This document shows, one piece after another, positions 19,201 to 29,175 of a DNA stretch of 38,077 bases. The stretch is from a virus. Both the position numbers and the translations under genes were made by a program. The notes under the pieces are model-generated. The model made no database searches. It was not told the DNA's origin and was given only the letters and a program-made list of their open reading frames with translations. The stretch lies in the IMG/VR virus record IMGVR_UViG_3300021185_001442, positions 1 to 38,077 of that record; one strand, given 5' to 3'. How positions within the stretch are numbered: the stretch's first letter is position 1; the number at the start of each line of letters is the position of its first letter.

Positions 19201-22088
19201 TGGGATATAAAAAAACATTAACTCCTGGAGCGATTGAACTCGAACAAGGAACTCTGTCTCAAACGAAAGAAGATATTCGTTTAGACCAAATAATACCATC
19301 CGAAATATTAGAAAATAAAGATAAGCTAGATAAATTCTTACAAGCTTATTATACATTTATGAATATGGATGAATTTATTTATCAAGAAAATAATGTTTTT
19401 ACAGATGTTGTATTAAATGGCCAAGCACAATTTAGAATACCTGACCCTAATAACGAAAATAATAAATTTTTTACAGATGAAACTGGTGCAGGGTCATCTC
19501 TTGTTTTAACAGCTCCTGATGGTACAACAACTAATATAACTTTAACTGATGTCAATGTAGCAATAACAAATGGTAATGAACTACCTGGGACACTCGTTAA
19601 TTCAACATCTGAAATAGGTAAAACATTTACTGTTAACGGTTTATCAGCTCATAATAACTCTTCAGCTAAATTAACAACAATACAAAAGAATTGGGTAGGT
19701 CCAGGTCCATCATATGTAATGAATACTATTGAACAGGCAATGGATATTGATACAAATAGCGAAGGTTATTTAGAATTAATGCAAAAAGAAATTGCTGCTA
19801 CAATTCCAAGAGGAGTTACGGTAGATAAAAGAACTCTTTATAAACAAATTATAGATTTTTATAGATTAAGAGGTACATCAGATTCTATTGAGATATTTTT
19901 TAAAATATTATTTAATGATATTGCTGAAGTAGAGTTTCCTTATGATAAAGTATTAATACCATCATCTGGTAATTGGGATGTTAACGCAGCTCTTCCAAAA
20001 GGTGGACAATATTTAGATAATAAAGGATTCTTATCTGATAGTATTGTAGTACAAGATAGTAAAAAATATCAAAAGTTTTCTTATTTAATTAAGACTGGTA
20101 AAAATTTAGCCGATTGGGACTTATCATATAATAGATTAGTTCACCCAGCTGGATTTATTTACTTTGCAGAGATATTAGTATTCTTACAATTAACAAAAGC
20201 TGTATTAGGAGAAGATGTTTTTAATCCTAATGGTTATGTAGACCTAGCTCCAAACGGAGAACCTTCTGGTAGAAAAAGAACAGATGATTTAGGATTAGCA
20301 ATAAGGAAAGTTTTATCAGCGATACCAGATAGACAGCCAGGTATTATAGGACCAGAAGATGTTCCAATACTTGTTGAGATGTTTGTTTCAGCTTTCTTAC
20401 CTACTATTACAGCAAAGGTTCATAAATCAGGTACTGTTTCAGTTGATTTAAAAAATGGTATAATAAATGGAACATCAATAACATCTGGCGGTACAGGTTA
20501 TACAGCAGTTCCTGTTATAACTTCATCAGATAGTGGAACTCCATCAGGATTTACAACAGCAACATTAACAGCTGTTCTTACAAATGGTTCAGTATCTTCA
20601 ATAACAATAGGTAATGGTGGTAAAGATTATAATACAGCAGTTTTAAGTATTGCTGCTCCAACAGCTCAAACATTTAATGGTTCAAGTAGTTCAATTGTAA
20701 GTACTTCAAATAATAATATTACACTTACTGCAACTCAAAAAAATTCATGGGTAGCAAATGATAGTATTACATATAATAGTGGTGGAGGAACATCAATTGG
20801 TGGATTAGTTTCTGGTACAACATACTTTGTTAAAACAATATCAGGCAATGCTATTTCTTTATCAGCAACAGCAGGCGGAGCAGAACTTAATATATCAGGA
20901 GTTGGTTCCGGAACATCACACACATTTACAGGAGCAACTGCAACTGCAACTGCCACAACTTTAAACGGAGCTTTGGAAGCACTTACAATAGGAGAGCCAG
21001 GATTTGGTTATACTGGTTCGTCACTGACAATCACTTTTAATGGTATATCCCTCCCAGGACTTTCTGGCGTTGCACCGTCGGTGACGGTAGGTTTAGACGC
21101 TTTAGGAAGACTAAACAAAGATGTTATAACTGTTAACTCAGAAGGTAGCAATTGGCAAAATTTAGTTGGAACAGCTCCAGCAAATCCAAATGCAACTAAA
21201 ATAGCATCTGTTGATGTTGTAGGATTGGCAGATAAAAACTTTTTAGTAGCTCCAACAATTTCTTTTCCAATACCACAATCAAAAGATGCGACAGGAGCTT
21301 TCTTATCTACAAACGTAACGGCAACAGCAGTATTTACTATAGATAGCGACGGAGAGATAACCGGTACAACAATAACAAATGCAGGAAGTGGATATATTAA
21401 TGACCCTATTCTTACAATTGGAAGTCAAGCAAATAATGAAGTAAGAATAGCAGACCAACAAGAGATAATAGAAGTTAATTGTAATCATAATCATGTAGAT
21501 ACATTAATAACAGAAGTTAAAACAAATCCAGTACAAGCAACTGGTTCTCAAGATGGAGCAACATTATTTGACAGTGGCAGAATTAGAGATGGTGTAATAG
21601 GAATAGTAAACGGTGTTTCGATAGGAGCTGGAGGTAGTGGATATACTTCAGCAACGGTACAATTTAATGGAGGAGGAGCATCTGTTCCAGCCACTGGTAC
21701 CGTTACTCTTTCAGGTGGTGCAGTTTCTGGTATTTCCATAACTAGTGGAGGATATGGTTATACATCAGTTCCAACAGTAGTAATTAGTGGAGATGGAAGT
21801 AGCGCTGCTGCAACAGCAACTGTTAATTTAAATTGGACTATATCTCAGTCATCAAGTTCAGCTAATAAAAAATTACCAGAGTCTAAAGTTAAAGTAGTAA
21901 ATGCAAGTTTTAGAACTGTTATAAATAATAATTACATACAAAGAAAAGGCACAGATAATTTTTATAATACAGCTAGGCTTTATAATAGTAACCAAACAAT
22001 TGAGTTTTTAGGTAGTAAAACATTGCAAACTATCGACTCAAGTGATATAAATAATAATAACACAAGTACTTTTGTACATATAGAATAA
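19200..22088 (+). CDS. 7: gp7-like baseplate wedge protein with Gly-Tyr repeat extension
   Basis: 962 aa. Residues about 190-340 resemble the C-terminal part of T4 gp7: DFYRLRGTSDSIEIFFKILFND (from residue 219; T4 has FYSTKGIEASYKFLFKVLYNE) and RLVHPAGFIYFAE (HPAGF at 315-319; T4 has FVHPVGFGF). The large N-terminal domains of T4 gp7 are missing. After residue about 400 there is instead a Gly/Ser/Thr-rich region with five GxGY-type repeats (for example GGTGYTAVP at about 430 and GGYGYTSVP near 850), a module common in marine phage virion proteins. It follows gp6 and precedes gp8, the 6-7-8 order of T4. Confidence 0.75.
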   Translation: MGYKKTLTPGAIELEQGTLSQTKEDIRLDQIIPSEILENKDKLDKFLQAYYTFMNMDEFIYQENNVFTDVVLNGQAQFRIPDPNNENNKFFTDETGAGSSLVLTAPDGTTTNITLTDVNVAITNGNELPGTLVNSTSEIGKTFTVNGLSAHNNSSAKLTTIQKNWVGPGPSYVMNTIEQAMDIDTNSEGYLELMQKEIAATIPRGVTVDKRTLYKQIIDFYRLRGTSDSIEIFFKILFNDIAEVEFPYDKVLIPSSGNWDVNAALPKGGQYLDNKGFLSDSIVVQDSKKYQKFSYLIKTGKNLADWDLSYNRLVHPAGFIYFAEILVFLQLTKAVLGEDVFNPNGYVDLAPNGEPSGRKRTDDLGLAIRKVLSAIPDRQPGIIGPEDVPILVEMFVSAFLPTITAKVHKSGTVSVDLKNGIINGTSITSGGTGYTAVPVITSSDSGTPSGFTTATLTAVLTNGSVSSITIGNGGKDYNTAVLSIAAPTAQTFNGSSSSIVSTSNNNITLTATQKNSWVANDSITYNSGGGTSIGGLVSGTTYFVKTISGNAISLSATAGGAELNISGVGSGTSHTFTGATATATATTLNGALEALTIGEPGFGYTGSSLTITFNGISLPGLSGVAPSVTVGLDALGRLNKDVITVNSEGSNWQNLVGTAPANPNATKIASVDVVGLADKNFLVAPTISFPIPQSKDATGAFLSTNVTATAVFTIDSDGEITGTTITNAGSGYINDPILTIGSQANNEVRIADQQEIIEVNCNHNHVDTLITEVKTNPVQATGSQDGATLFDSGRIRDGVIGIVNGVSIGAGGSGYTSATVQFNGGGASVPATGTVTLSGGAVSGISITSGGYGYTSVPTVVISGDGSSAAATATVNLNWTISQSSSSANKKLPESKVKVVNASFRTVINNNYIQRKGTDNFYNTARLYNSNQTIEFLGSKTLQTIDSSDINNNNTSTFVHIE
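22046..22053 (+). promoter_or_regulatory. Candidate late promoter for gp8 inside the end of gp7
   Basis: TATAAATA 48 nt before the gp8 ATG, within the coding sequence of the gp7-like gene. It would give a leader of about 42 nt containing AGGAT. A second TATAAATA lies at 21920-21927. Both could be chance in AT-rich DNA; this one is the better placed. Confidence 0.4.
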
Positions 22089-22101
22089 CCAGGATAGAAG
22101 A

Positions 22102-23700
22102 ATGGCAGCAATCATAACATCAAATTTTAGAACAGTAAATGCATCGCATTTTAAAGAGCAAATAGAAGGCTCTAGTGTCTATGTAGCAATAGGTAAATCA
22201 GACGTATGGTCTTTAACCACATCTGATACTACAGATACAACACCTTTTGTTCCAGGAGATAACTTAGACCAGTTAGGAGAAGCAAGAGCTAACCTTATAG
22301 CTATGAAAAAAATCGTATCTGCTGATATTGCTCACGTAGTACCAAGACATACTTGGACATCAGGTAATTCATACTATGCCTGGGATTCAGACGACGCAAG
22401 TATATTTGATAAAGCGTTTTATATCGTAACATCAGAATTTAAAGTTTATAAATGTATTGTGGCTGGTGGAGGTGCTTCAAGCATTCAGCCAACTCAAACA
22501 TTAACTTCTCCAACTGCAGAATCAGACGGATATACATGGAAATATATGTATACAATATCAGTTGCTGACGCAGAAAAATTCTTAACTAATAGTTATATGC
22601 CAGTTAAAACTGTTTCATTAGCAGCAAGTGCTACTGTAGCAGTCGCTTCAACAACAGCTACAATTATACTAACAGAAACTGTTCCTGGTATACATGTTGG
22701 AATGACAGTAAGTGGAACGAATGTAGGTTCATCTAAAACTGTTTCAGCTATTAACGGTTCTGTATTAACATTAAGTGGAGCTCCATCAGGTTCAGTATCA
22801 GGTATATTAACCTTTGCATATGCTAATGATGCCGCGGCAGAAGCTGTTTTATCAGAAGCAGATTATGCTCAATACTTAAACCAAAAAGCTTCAAGAGATT
22901 CATCAACGGCCGCTGGTATCGAAAGAATTGAAGTCACAGCAGGTGGAACAGGTTATACAAATAATACTAATGTCGCAGTTGCAATAACAGGTGATGGTAC
23001 CGGAGCAACCGTCACAACAACCGCTGGCGTTACAGTAGCAGGTGGTGCAGTCACTGCAATCACAATCGCAAACAAAGGTACTAATTATAGAGTAGCTGAT
23101 TTAGTAATTTCAGGTGGTGCTGGTTCAGACGCTACAGCAAGAGCAGTTATTGCTCCAAAAGCAGGACATGGAGTTGACCCAGTATCAGAACTTGGTGGAT
23201 TCTTTGTAGCTCTTAATTCTAAACTAGACGGAAATGATGGTGGTGATATCACTGTAGGTAATGATTTTAGACAAATTACTTTAATTAATGAACCAAGAGA
23301 TTATAACGCTACTCCATTGGCTGGTAATATTGCCACAGCAGATACTTTAAAGGCTACAAGTTATTTAGACTTTAATTCATCTGCAACAGTAGCTAATTAT
23401 ACAGTTGATGAGTTAATTGTAGGAGCTGGCGGAGCTCAAGCTTACGTAGTAGAAAAAGATACATCAAATGGTTATTTAAGATACCATCAAAATTCAAAAA
23501 CAGGATATAAGGCTTTCGTAAATGGCGAAGTCGTTACTGGTCAGTCATCAAGTCAGGCAGATACATTAGAAACATCTAATGCAATAGGTAGTCCTGAAGT
23601 AGACCGTGCAAGTGGAGAGATTTTATTCTTAGAAAATAGAAATCCTATTAGCAGAACAACAACACAGATTGAAGATATTAAAGTAATAATTGAATTCTAA
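22102..23700 (+). CDS. 8: gp8-like baseplate wedge protein
   Basis: 532 aa (T4 gp8 is 334). The N-terminal part has the gp8 signature: ITSNFRTVNASHFKEQI, YVAIGKSDVW, AFYIVTSEFKVYKCIVAGGG, then PTAESDGYTWKYMYTISVADAEKFL. Inserts enlarge it: an Ig-like segment with VPGIHVGMTVSGTNVGSS (about residues 195-240), a GTGYT-type segment (about 283-350) like those in gp7, and a C-terminal FVNGEVVTGQSSS module of the kind inserted in gp53. gp8 dimers bind gp7 and gp10 in the T4 wedge. AGGATAGAAG lies before the ATG. Confidence 0.85.
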   Translation: MAAIITSNFRTVNASHFKEQIEGSSVYVAIGKSDVWSLTTSDTTDTTPFVPGDNLDQLGEARANLIAMKKIVSADIAHVVPRHTWTSGNSYYAWDSDDASIFDKAFYIVTSEFKVYKCIVAGGGASSIQPTQTLTSPTAESDGYTWKYMYTISVADAEKFLTNSYMPVKTVSLAASATVAVASTTATIILTETVPGIHVGMTVSGTNVGSSKTVSAINGSVLTLSGAPSGSVSGILTFAYANDAAAEAVLSEADYAQYLNQKASRDSSTAAGIERIEVTAGGTGYTNNTNVAVAITGDGTGATVTTTAGVTVAGGAVTAITIANKGTNYRVADLVISGGAGSDATARAVIAPKAGHGVDPVSELGGFFVALNSKLDGNDGGDITVGNDFRQITLINEPRDYNATPLAGNIATADTLKATSYLDFNSSATVANYTVDELIVGAGGAQAYVVEKDTSNGYLRYHQNSKTGYKAFVNGEVVTGQSSSQADTLETSNAIGSPEVDRASGEILFLENRNPISRTTTQIEDIKVIIEF

Positions 23701-23725
23701 TATCAATTAGAAAGAGAAGAGATTT

Positions 23726-26700
23726 ATGGCAACAACAATAGTAAAACACAATTTTACAGATTACACACTTGATGATTTTGATGAAACAAAGAATTATCAT
23801 AGAATTCTGTTTAGACCAGGATATGCAGTACAAGCAAGAGAGCTTACACAATTACAAACTGCATTACAAGCTCAAATAGACCGTTATGGTCAATACGCTT
23901 TTAAAGATGGTTCAAGAGTTGTTAACGGTAAAGTCACATTAAATGTAGAATACGATTTTGTTAAAATTGAATCATCATTTACTCATTCAACAGCTGGTGC
24001 ATTAAATGCAGACAACTATTTATCAGAATTTGTGGGTACTACAATTACTGGTGCTACAAATGGAGTCACCGCTGAAGTATTAGAAGTAGTTGCAAAAGGA
24101 GATGCTTCAAACCCAGCTACTTTATATGTAAAATATACTAATTCAGGCACAAATAATGCAACTTCAGTATTTGCAAACGGCGAAGAATTATCATCTAATG
24201 GTTCACCAGTAAGATATGCTAAAGCTATATCATCAGCTGCTACTGGATTAGGCTCAACAATAAATATAGAAGAAGGTGTATATTTTATATCAGGAACATT
24301 TGCTTATGTTCCAGCTGGTTCATTAATATTAGACAAATATACAAACACACCTAATTATATCATAGGTTTAAGAGTTACAGAATCTATAGTTGAATCAGGA
24401 ACAGATACTACTTTATTAGATAACGCACAAGGTGTTCCAAATACAGCTGCTCCAGGAGCAAAAAGGTATAAAATAAGTACAACACTTATAAAAGAACCTT
24501 TAGCTTTATCTTCAAGAACAGAAAATGATTATATTACATTAGTTGTAATAGAAGATGGTAAAGCTGCTATTGATAAAACAGATAAAACAGGCGATACAGA
24601 ATTAACAGAAAGATTAGCAAGAAGAACATTTGAAGAATCTGGTGATTACGTTGTAGAACCATTTCAACTTAATGTAAGAGAATATTTAAACGATGGAACT
24701 AACTTTGGTTTTAAAACCACTGATGAAATTATAGCTGATGGAGATGCTGCTAACACAGGCGCAGCTACAACATTCGGTGAAGATAGATTAGTTGTAGGTA
24801 TTGACCCATCAGTAGCTTATGTAAAAGGATTCAGAGTTCAAAATAATACAACTAAAAATTTAGTAGTAGAAAAACCAAGAGGTGCAAATTCTACAAATAC
24901 AGTCAATGTAGCTACAACAAGTGCACAAGTAGGAAACTATGTCAAATTAACAGCATCAACTGTAAAAGGTATGCCAGATGTTAATACTTTTGCAACAATG
25001 AATTTACATAACGCAACAGGACAAGGCGGTAGTGTTATAGGTACTGCAAGAGCAAGAGCTTTAGAATTTGTAAGTGGAGAATTAAGGCTACATCTTTTTG
25101 ATGTTAACATGTCTAGTAATAATGTATTTAGTGCAGTAAGAAGTGTTAACCAAACAGGAACTACTCAAAACTTTATCGGTGATTTAGCTTCAGCTGGTAA
25201 TCTATTTGAAGTCGGTAATAACACAATGGTATTTAAATTGCCACAAGCCGCTGTCAAAACTTTAAAAACAGGTAGTACAACAACAGATACTATTATAGTA
25301 GTAAAACAATTATTTGATTTAAATTCAAATTCAATCTCAGTTTCTGGCGGAGATACCTTTGTTAATACAAGTTCCATTACAGCTTCTTTAGGTACTGGTG
25401 TTATTGATACCACACCAACAAGAGATACAGCATCAGGCGCTGGTGGAGATGGTTCAACTAGTATAACTTTCACCGATATTGGTGGTGTCACACCTGGTTC
25501 TACCAGAATGAAAGTAATGGCTGATGTAAGAAAAAATATATTACAAAAACAAAAAAATAGAGTTAATGGTGCTACAAAAACAGCCGCTCTTTCAAGTAAA
25601 GCGTTAAGTTTAGGCAAATCAGATATTATAAGAATAGTATCTGTTACTGATGCTCAATCAGTAAATATTACAGATAGATTTATATTAGATAATGGACAAA
25701 GAGATAATTTTTATCAAAATGGTAAAGTCACACTTAAGCCAGGATTCCCTACACCTGCAGGTAATATAACAGTTACGTTTGACCATTATACTCATGCATC
25801 AGGAGATTATTTCTCAGTTGATTCATATCCAGAAGCAGATAGAAAGAAAAAAATATTATTTAATAGTTCTAAAGGAACCTTTAATTTATTAGATTGTTTA
25901 GACTTTAGACCAACTAAAGCTGATAATGGAGTAGATAATTTTACTCCAATAAATAACCAACCACAACCGGTTAAGCCAAATTCAGCACCTATTGCTCAAG
26001 TAGAACATTACATGGCACGAATTGATAAAGTCTTTATTAATCGTAAAGGCGAATTTAAAACAGCTGTTGGTGTACCAAATTTAAATCCTAAAGCTCCAGA
26101 AACACCTGATGACGCAATGGGTATATATGACTTAAATTTAAAACCTTTCATATATGATTTAGACGATGTTAAACCAAAAATTCTTAATAACACAAGATAT
26201 ACCATGAAAGATATTGGTGCACTTGATAAAAGAATTAAAAACTTAGAATATTATACATCCCTATCATTATTAGAACAAAGCGCTGCTGACGTAGAATTGT
26301 TTGATGGTAATGGATTTTCAAGATTAAAAAATGGATTTATAGTAGATGGATTTAGAAGTCATTCGGTTGGAGATTCATTAAATCCGGATTATACAGCAGC
26401 AATAGATAAATCAAATGGTATATTAAGACCTAAGTTTGATGAAAGAAATGTTAACTTAGTAAGATTAAGTACAGAAAGTAATTCAACTTCTGGTGCAGCA
26501 ACATTAACTAATTCATTAGCTACTATGCCAATGGCAACAGATGTTAATTATATCAATCAACCTTATGCATCAACATTCTCAAATGTAAATCCATACAACG
26601 TATTTAGTTGGGCTGGAACTATGGAGCTTTCTCCTGATTCAGACGAATGGAAAGAAACTGATGTAAGACCAAATGTTGTAATAGATGATTCCTCTTCATA

Positions 26701-28966
26701 TGACCAATTTAAACAAATGGCTGAAGAAGCTGGTATATTAGGTACAGTGTGGAATGAATGGGAAACAAATTGGACTGGAGTAGAAACTGATGTTACAACT
26801 AGAGGAGCATTTAGAACTGGTATTAGACCGTGGTGGCTTGATGAACAATTCGAGTTTGCTTTTGGTACGACTACTACAACAACAACTACTACTACACAAA
26901 ATCAATCAAGGACTGGTTTAAGTACTGAACTTGCATTTGATACTGTTTTAAGAAGTGATGGAACAAGAGTTGTTGAAGTTAACTTTGTACCATTCATAAG
27001 GTCAAGAAAAATATTTTTTAAAGCTCAATTAATGAAGCCAAGTACAAAAGTACATGCTTTCTTTGATGGAGTTAACGTTACTGATTTCTGTGAAGAAACA
27101 TCTTTTGTAGAGTTTGCAACAAGAACTGGTGTTACAACTCACGAAGGAGAATCCGCAGCAAATGTTAGTGACCATCTTATTACTAATGCTTCAGGCGTAG
27201 TGGAAGGTTCGTTTATCATACCAAGAAATGCCGCGCTTAAGTTCCAGACTGGTGTAAGAGAATTTAGACTTACAGACAGTTCTTCAAACGATAAGGATAG
27301 CGAAACTACCTACGCTGAAGCTCAGTATCATGCTCAAGGATTAATAGAATCTGTTGAGAGTAGAATAGTATCTACAAAGGTACCAAGATTAGTACAATCA
27401 GAATTAAATCAAGATAGAACTCTTGTCGATACACAAGTAAGCGAAACAACAGAATGGATAGACCCAGTAGCAGAAACAATTCTTATTGATAAAGCTGGTG
27501 GTATCTTTGCCAAGTCAGTTGACTTATTCTTTAAAACTAAATCAACAAGTATACCAGTAAGGGTAACTATAAGAACAACTCAAAATGGTACACCTACACA
27601 AAGAATAGTACCAGGTGCTGATAAAATATTATATCCAAGTTCAGTAAATGTATCAGCTACTGCTGCAACAGCAACTAACTTTGCATTTGATTATCCAGTT
27701 TATTTAGCTCAAGATACTGAATATGCAATAGTAATCACATCTCAATCAGATGATTATGAAGTATGGATAGCAGAAATGGGTGGGTTTGACGTAACAAATA
27801 CATCTGAAAGAATTACAAAACAGCCATATAATGGTGTATTCTTTAGTTCAGCAAATGCTTCAACATGGACACCAGAACAAAGTAAAGATTTAAAATTCAA
27901 ATTAAACAGAGCTTCATTTAGTGGTTCATCATCAACATTAACATTAACTAATGATATATTACCTCCTAAAAAACTAGGTGGTAATCCCCTAGCTACTACA
28001 CAGAATTCTGGTGTAATTACAGTCACACATAAAAATCATGGAATGTATGGTGGTGGAACAGTAACAATTGCTGGAGCAGTAGACACTAATGGTATTTCAG
28101 CTGGAAATATAAATGGTAATCGTACTATTTCTAATATTGCTCATGATAGTTATACAATAACAGCAGGAAGTTCAGATGTTTCAACAAATTCAGCTGCTGG
28201 TATCGGAGCAGGTGGCGGAAGCGCTGTGACAGCAACAGAAAATAGACACATGGATTTAATATATCCAGTAATATCAAATATTACATTACCAGGAACTTCT
28301 GTTAGATATTTCCTTACAACATATGCTGGTAAAAGTATTAATGGAACAGAAACGGCTTATCAACCAAAAGCTGAAAAAGAAATACTTGTAAATAAAAACT
28401 TTACATTCGACGCACCAAGTGTTATTGGTTCAGCAATTAATGAATCAACATCAATGGGTAGTGCTAAATCATTTAAATTAAGATGTGTATTAAGTACAAC
28501 TGATGAAGCTATATCTCCAGTAATAGATTTAAACAGAGCATCAGTACATACAATAGAAAACCTTATCAGTTCAAGCGGTGGTTTAGAAACTACTGCAACA
28601 GGTGGAGCAGAGTTAGCTAGGTATATAACTAAAAAAGTAGAACTGAACGAAGAAGCAGATTCAGCTACTGTATTTTTAAATGTTTTAAGACCAGGCGCTT
28701 CAAATGTAGATTTATATTACAGAACTCTTGAAGGTGGTTCATCAGCTGATATTAATGATGTTGCATTTACAGCAGCAACTCCAAGTGAATCAATACCAGT
28801 TAGCGAAAGTTCTTTTTCTGAAGTAAGATATGATTTAACAGAATCAGTATTAACTGCAGCAGATATTGGTAGTTTTGGTACTATACAATTTAAAATAGTA
28901 TTACGTTCGACATCAACATCGAATCCACCATTAATAAAAGATTTTAGAGCAATTTGCGCGACATAG
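23726..28966 (+). CDS. Very large baseplate/fibre structural protein, 1746 aa (DUF4815-like N-terminus)
   Basis: The first 65 residues contain KNYHRILFRPGYAVQARELTQ and an LQAQIDRYGQYAFKDGS segment. This start is found in large structural proteins of marine T4-like phages, and I recall it as a DUF4815-type domain. Long beta-rich tracts follow. Residues 1048-1057 are ten Thr in a row. An Ig-like TVTHKNHGMYGGGTVTIAG module lies near 1430. The C-terminus (TIQFKIVLRSTSTSNPPLIK) is a sheet. Its place after gp8 suggests it fills the role of T4 gp9-gp10-gp11, joining wedge to fibres; that is inference. GAAAGAGAAGAG precedes the ATG. Confidence 0.75.
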   Translation: MATTIVKHNFTDYTLDDFDETKNYHRILFRPGYAVQARELTQLQTALQAQIDRYGQYAFKDGSRVVNGKVTLNVEYDFVKIESSFTHSTAGALNADNYLSEFVGTTITGATNGVTAEVLEVVAKGDASNPATLYVKYTNSGTNNATSVFANGEELSSNGSPVRYAKAISSAATGLGSTINIEEGVYFISGTFAYVPAGSLILDKYTNTPNYIIGLRVTESIVESGTDTTLLDNAQGVPNTAAPGAKRYKISTTLIKEPLALSSRTENDYITLVVIEDGKAAIDKTDKTGDTELTERLARRTFEESGDYVVEPFQLNVREYLNDGTNFGFKTTDEIIADGDAANTGAATTFGEDRLVVGIDPSVAYVKGFRVQNNTTKNLVVEKPRGANSTNTVNVATTSAQVGNYVKLTASTVKGMPDVNTFATMNLHNATGQGGSVIGTARARALEFVSGELRLHLFDVNMSSNNVFSAVRSVNQTGTTQNFIGDLASAGNLFEVGNNTMVFKLPQAAVKTLKTGSTTTDTIIVVKQLFDLNSNSISVSGGDTFVNTSSITASLGTGVIDTTPTRDTASGAGGDGSTSITFTDIGGVTPGSTRMKVMADVRKNILQKQKNRVNGATKTAALSSKALSLGKSDIIRIVSVTDAQSVNITDRFILDNGQRDNFYQNGKVTLKPGFPTPAGNITVTFDHYTHASGDYFSVDSYPEADRKKKILFNSSKGTFNLLDCLDFRPTKADNGVDNFTPINNQPQPVKPNSAPIAQVEHYMARIDKVFINRKGEFKTAVGVPNLNPKAPETPDDAMGIYDLNLKPFIYDLDDVKPKILNNTRYTMKDIGALDKRIKNLEYYTSLSLLEQSAADVELFDGNGFSRLKNGFIVDGFRSHSVGDSLNPDYTAAIDKSNGILRPKFDERNVNLVRLSTESNSTSGAATLTNSLATMPMATDVNYINQPYASTFSNVNPYNVFSWAGTMELSPDSDEWKETDVRPNVVIDDSSSYDQFKQMAEEAGILGTVWNEWETNWTGVETDVTTRGAFRTGIRPWWLDEQFEFAFGTTTTTTTTTTQNQSRTGLSTELAFDTVLRSDGTRVVEVNFVPFIRSRKIFFKAQLMKPSTKVHAFFDGVNVTDFCEETSFVEFATRTGVTTHEGESAANVSDHLITNASGVVEGSFIIPRNAALKFQTGVREFRLTDSSSNDKDSETTYAEAQYHAQGLIESVESRIVSTKVPRLVQSELNQDRTLVDTQVSETTEWIDPVAETILIDKAGGIFAKSVDLFFKTKSTSIPVRVTIRTTQNGTPTQRIVPGADKILYPSSVNVSATAATATNFAFDYPVYLAQDTEYAIVITSQSDDYEVWIAEMGGFDVTNTSERITKQPYNGVFFSSANASTWTPEQSKDLKFKLNRASFSGSSSTLTLTNDILPPKKLGGNPLATTQNSGVITVTHKNHGMYGGGTVTIAGAVDTNGISAGNINGNRTISNIAHDSYTITAGSSDVSTNSAAGIGAGGGSAVTATENRHMDLIYPVISNITLPGTSVRYFLTTYAGKSINGTETAYQPKAEKEILVNKNFTFDAPSVIGSAINESTSMGSAKSFKLRCVLSTTDEAISPVIDLNRASVHTIENLISSSGGLETTATGGAELARYITKKVELNEEADSATVFLNVLRPGASNVDLYYRTLEGGSSADINDVAFTAATPSESIPVSESSFSEVRYDLTESVLTAADIGSFGTIQFKIVLRSTSTSNPPLIKDFRAICAT

Positions 28967-28974
28967 GATAACAA

Positions 28975-29175
28975 ATGGCAAAGACAAAAGTAAAAGAAAA
29001 TCCAGATTTAGTAAAAGATACAGTAACTCAAGCTGTTATAAATACTAATACATCGGCCTTTTCTGCAAGAAGAGACCAACTTGATAAACTTAAAGCAAAA
29101 GATACTGAAATTGAAACTATGAAATCAGATATAGAAGAGCTTAAAAAGATTATAAAAAAATTAGGTAGTAAATAA
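28975..29175 (+). CDS. Small coiled-coil protein, 66 aa
   Basis: Begins 8 nt after the 1746-aa gene with AGGATAAC upstream, and its stop overlaps the next ATG (TAATG). Residues 32-64 form a heptad coiled coil (RRDQLDKLKAKDTEIETMK, then DIEELKKIIKKLG). Placed between a connector-like protein and an S74 fibre, it may be a trimerisation or assembly helper for the fibre, but this is inference only. A TATAAATA lies inside it at 29037-29044. Confidence 0.65.
   Translation: MAKTKVKENPDLVKDTVTQAVINTNTSAFSARRDQLDKLKAKDTEIETMKSDIEELKKIIKKLGSK

Noticed and set aside
21920-21927. TATAAATA inside the gp7-like gene
   Set aside because: Less well placed than the box at 22046 and likely chance; the same goes for 29037-29044 in the 66-aa gene, which is 131 nt from the next start.
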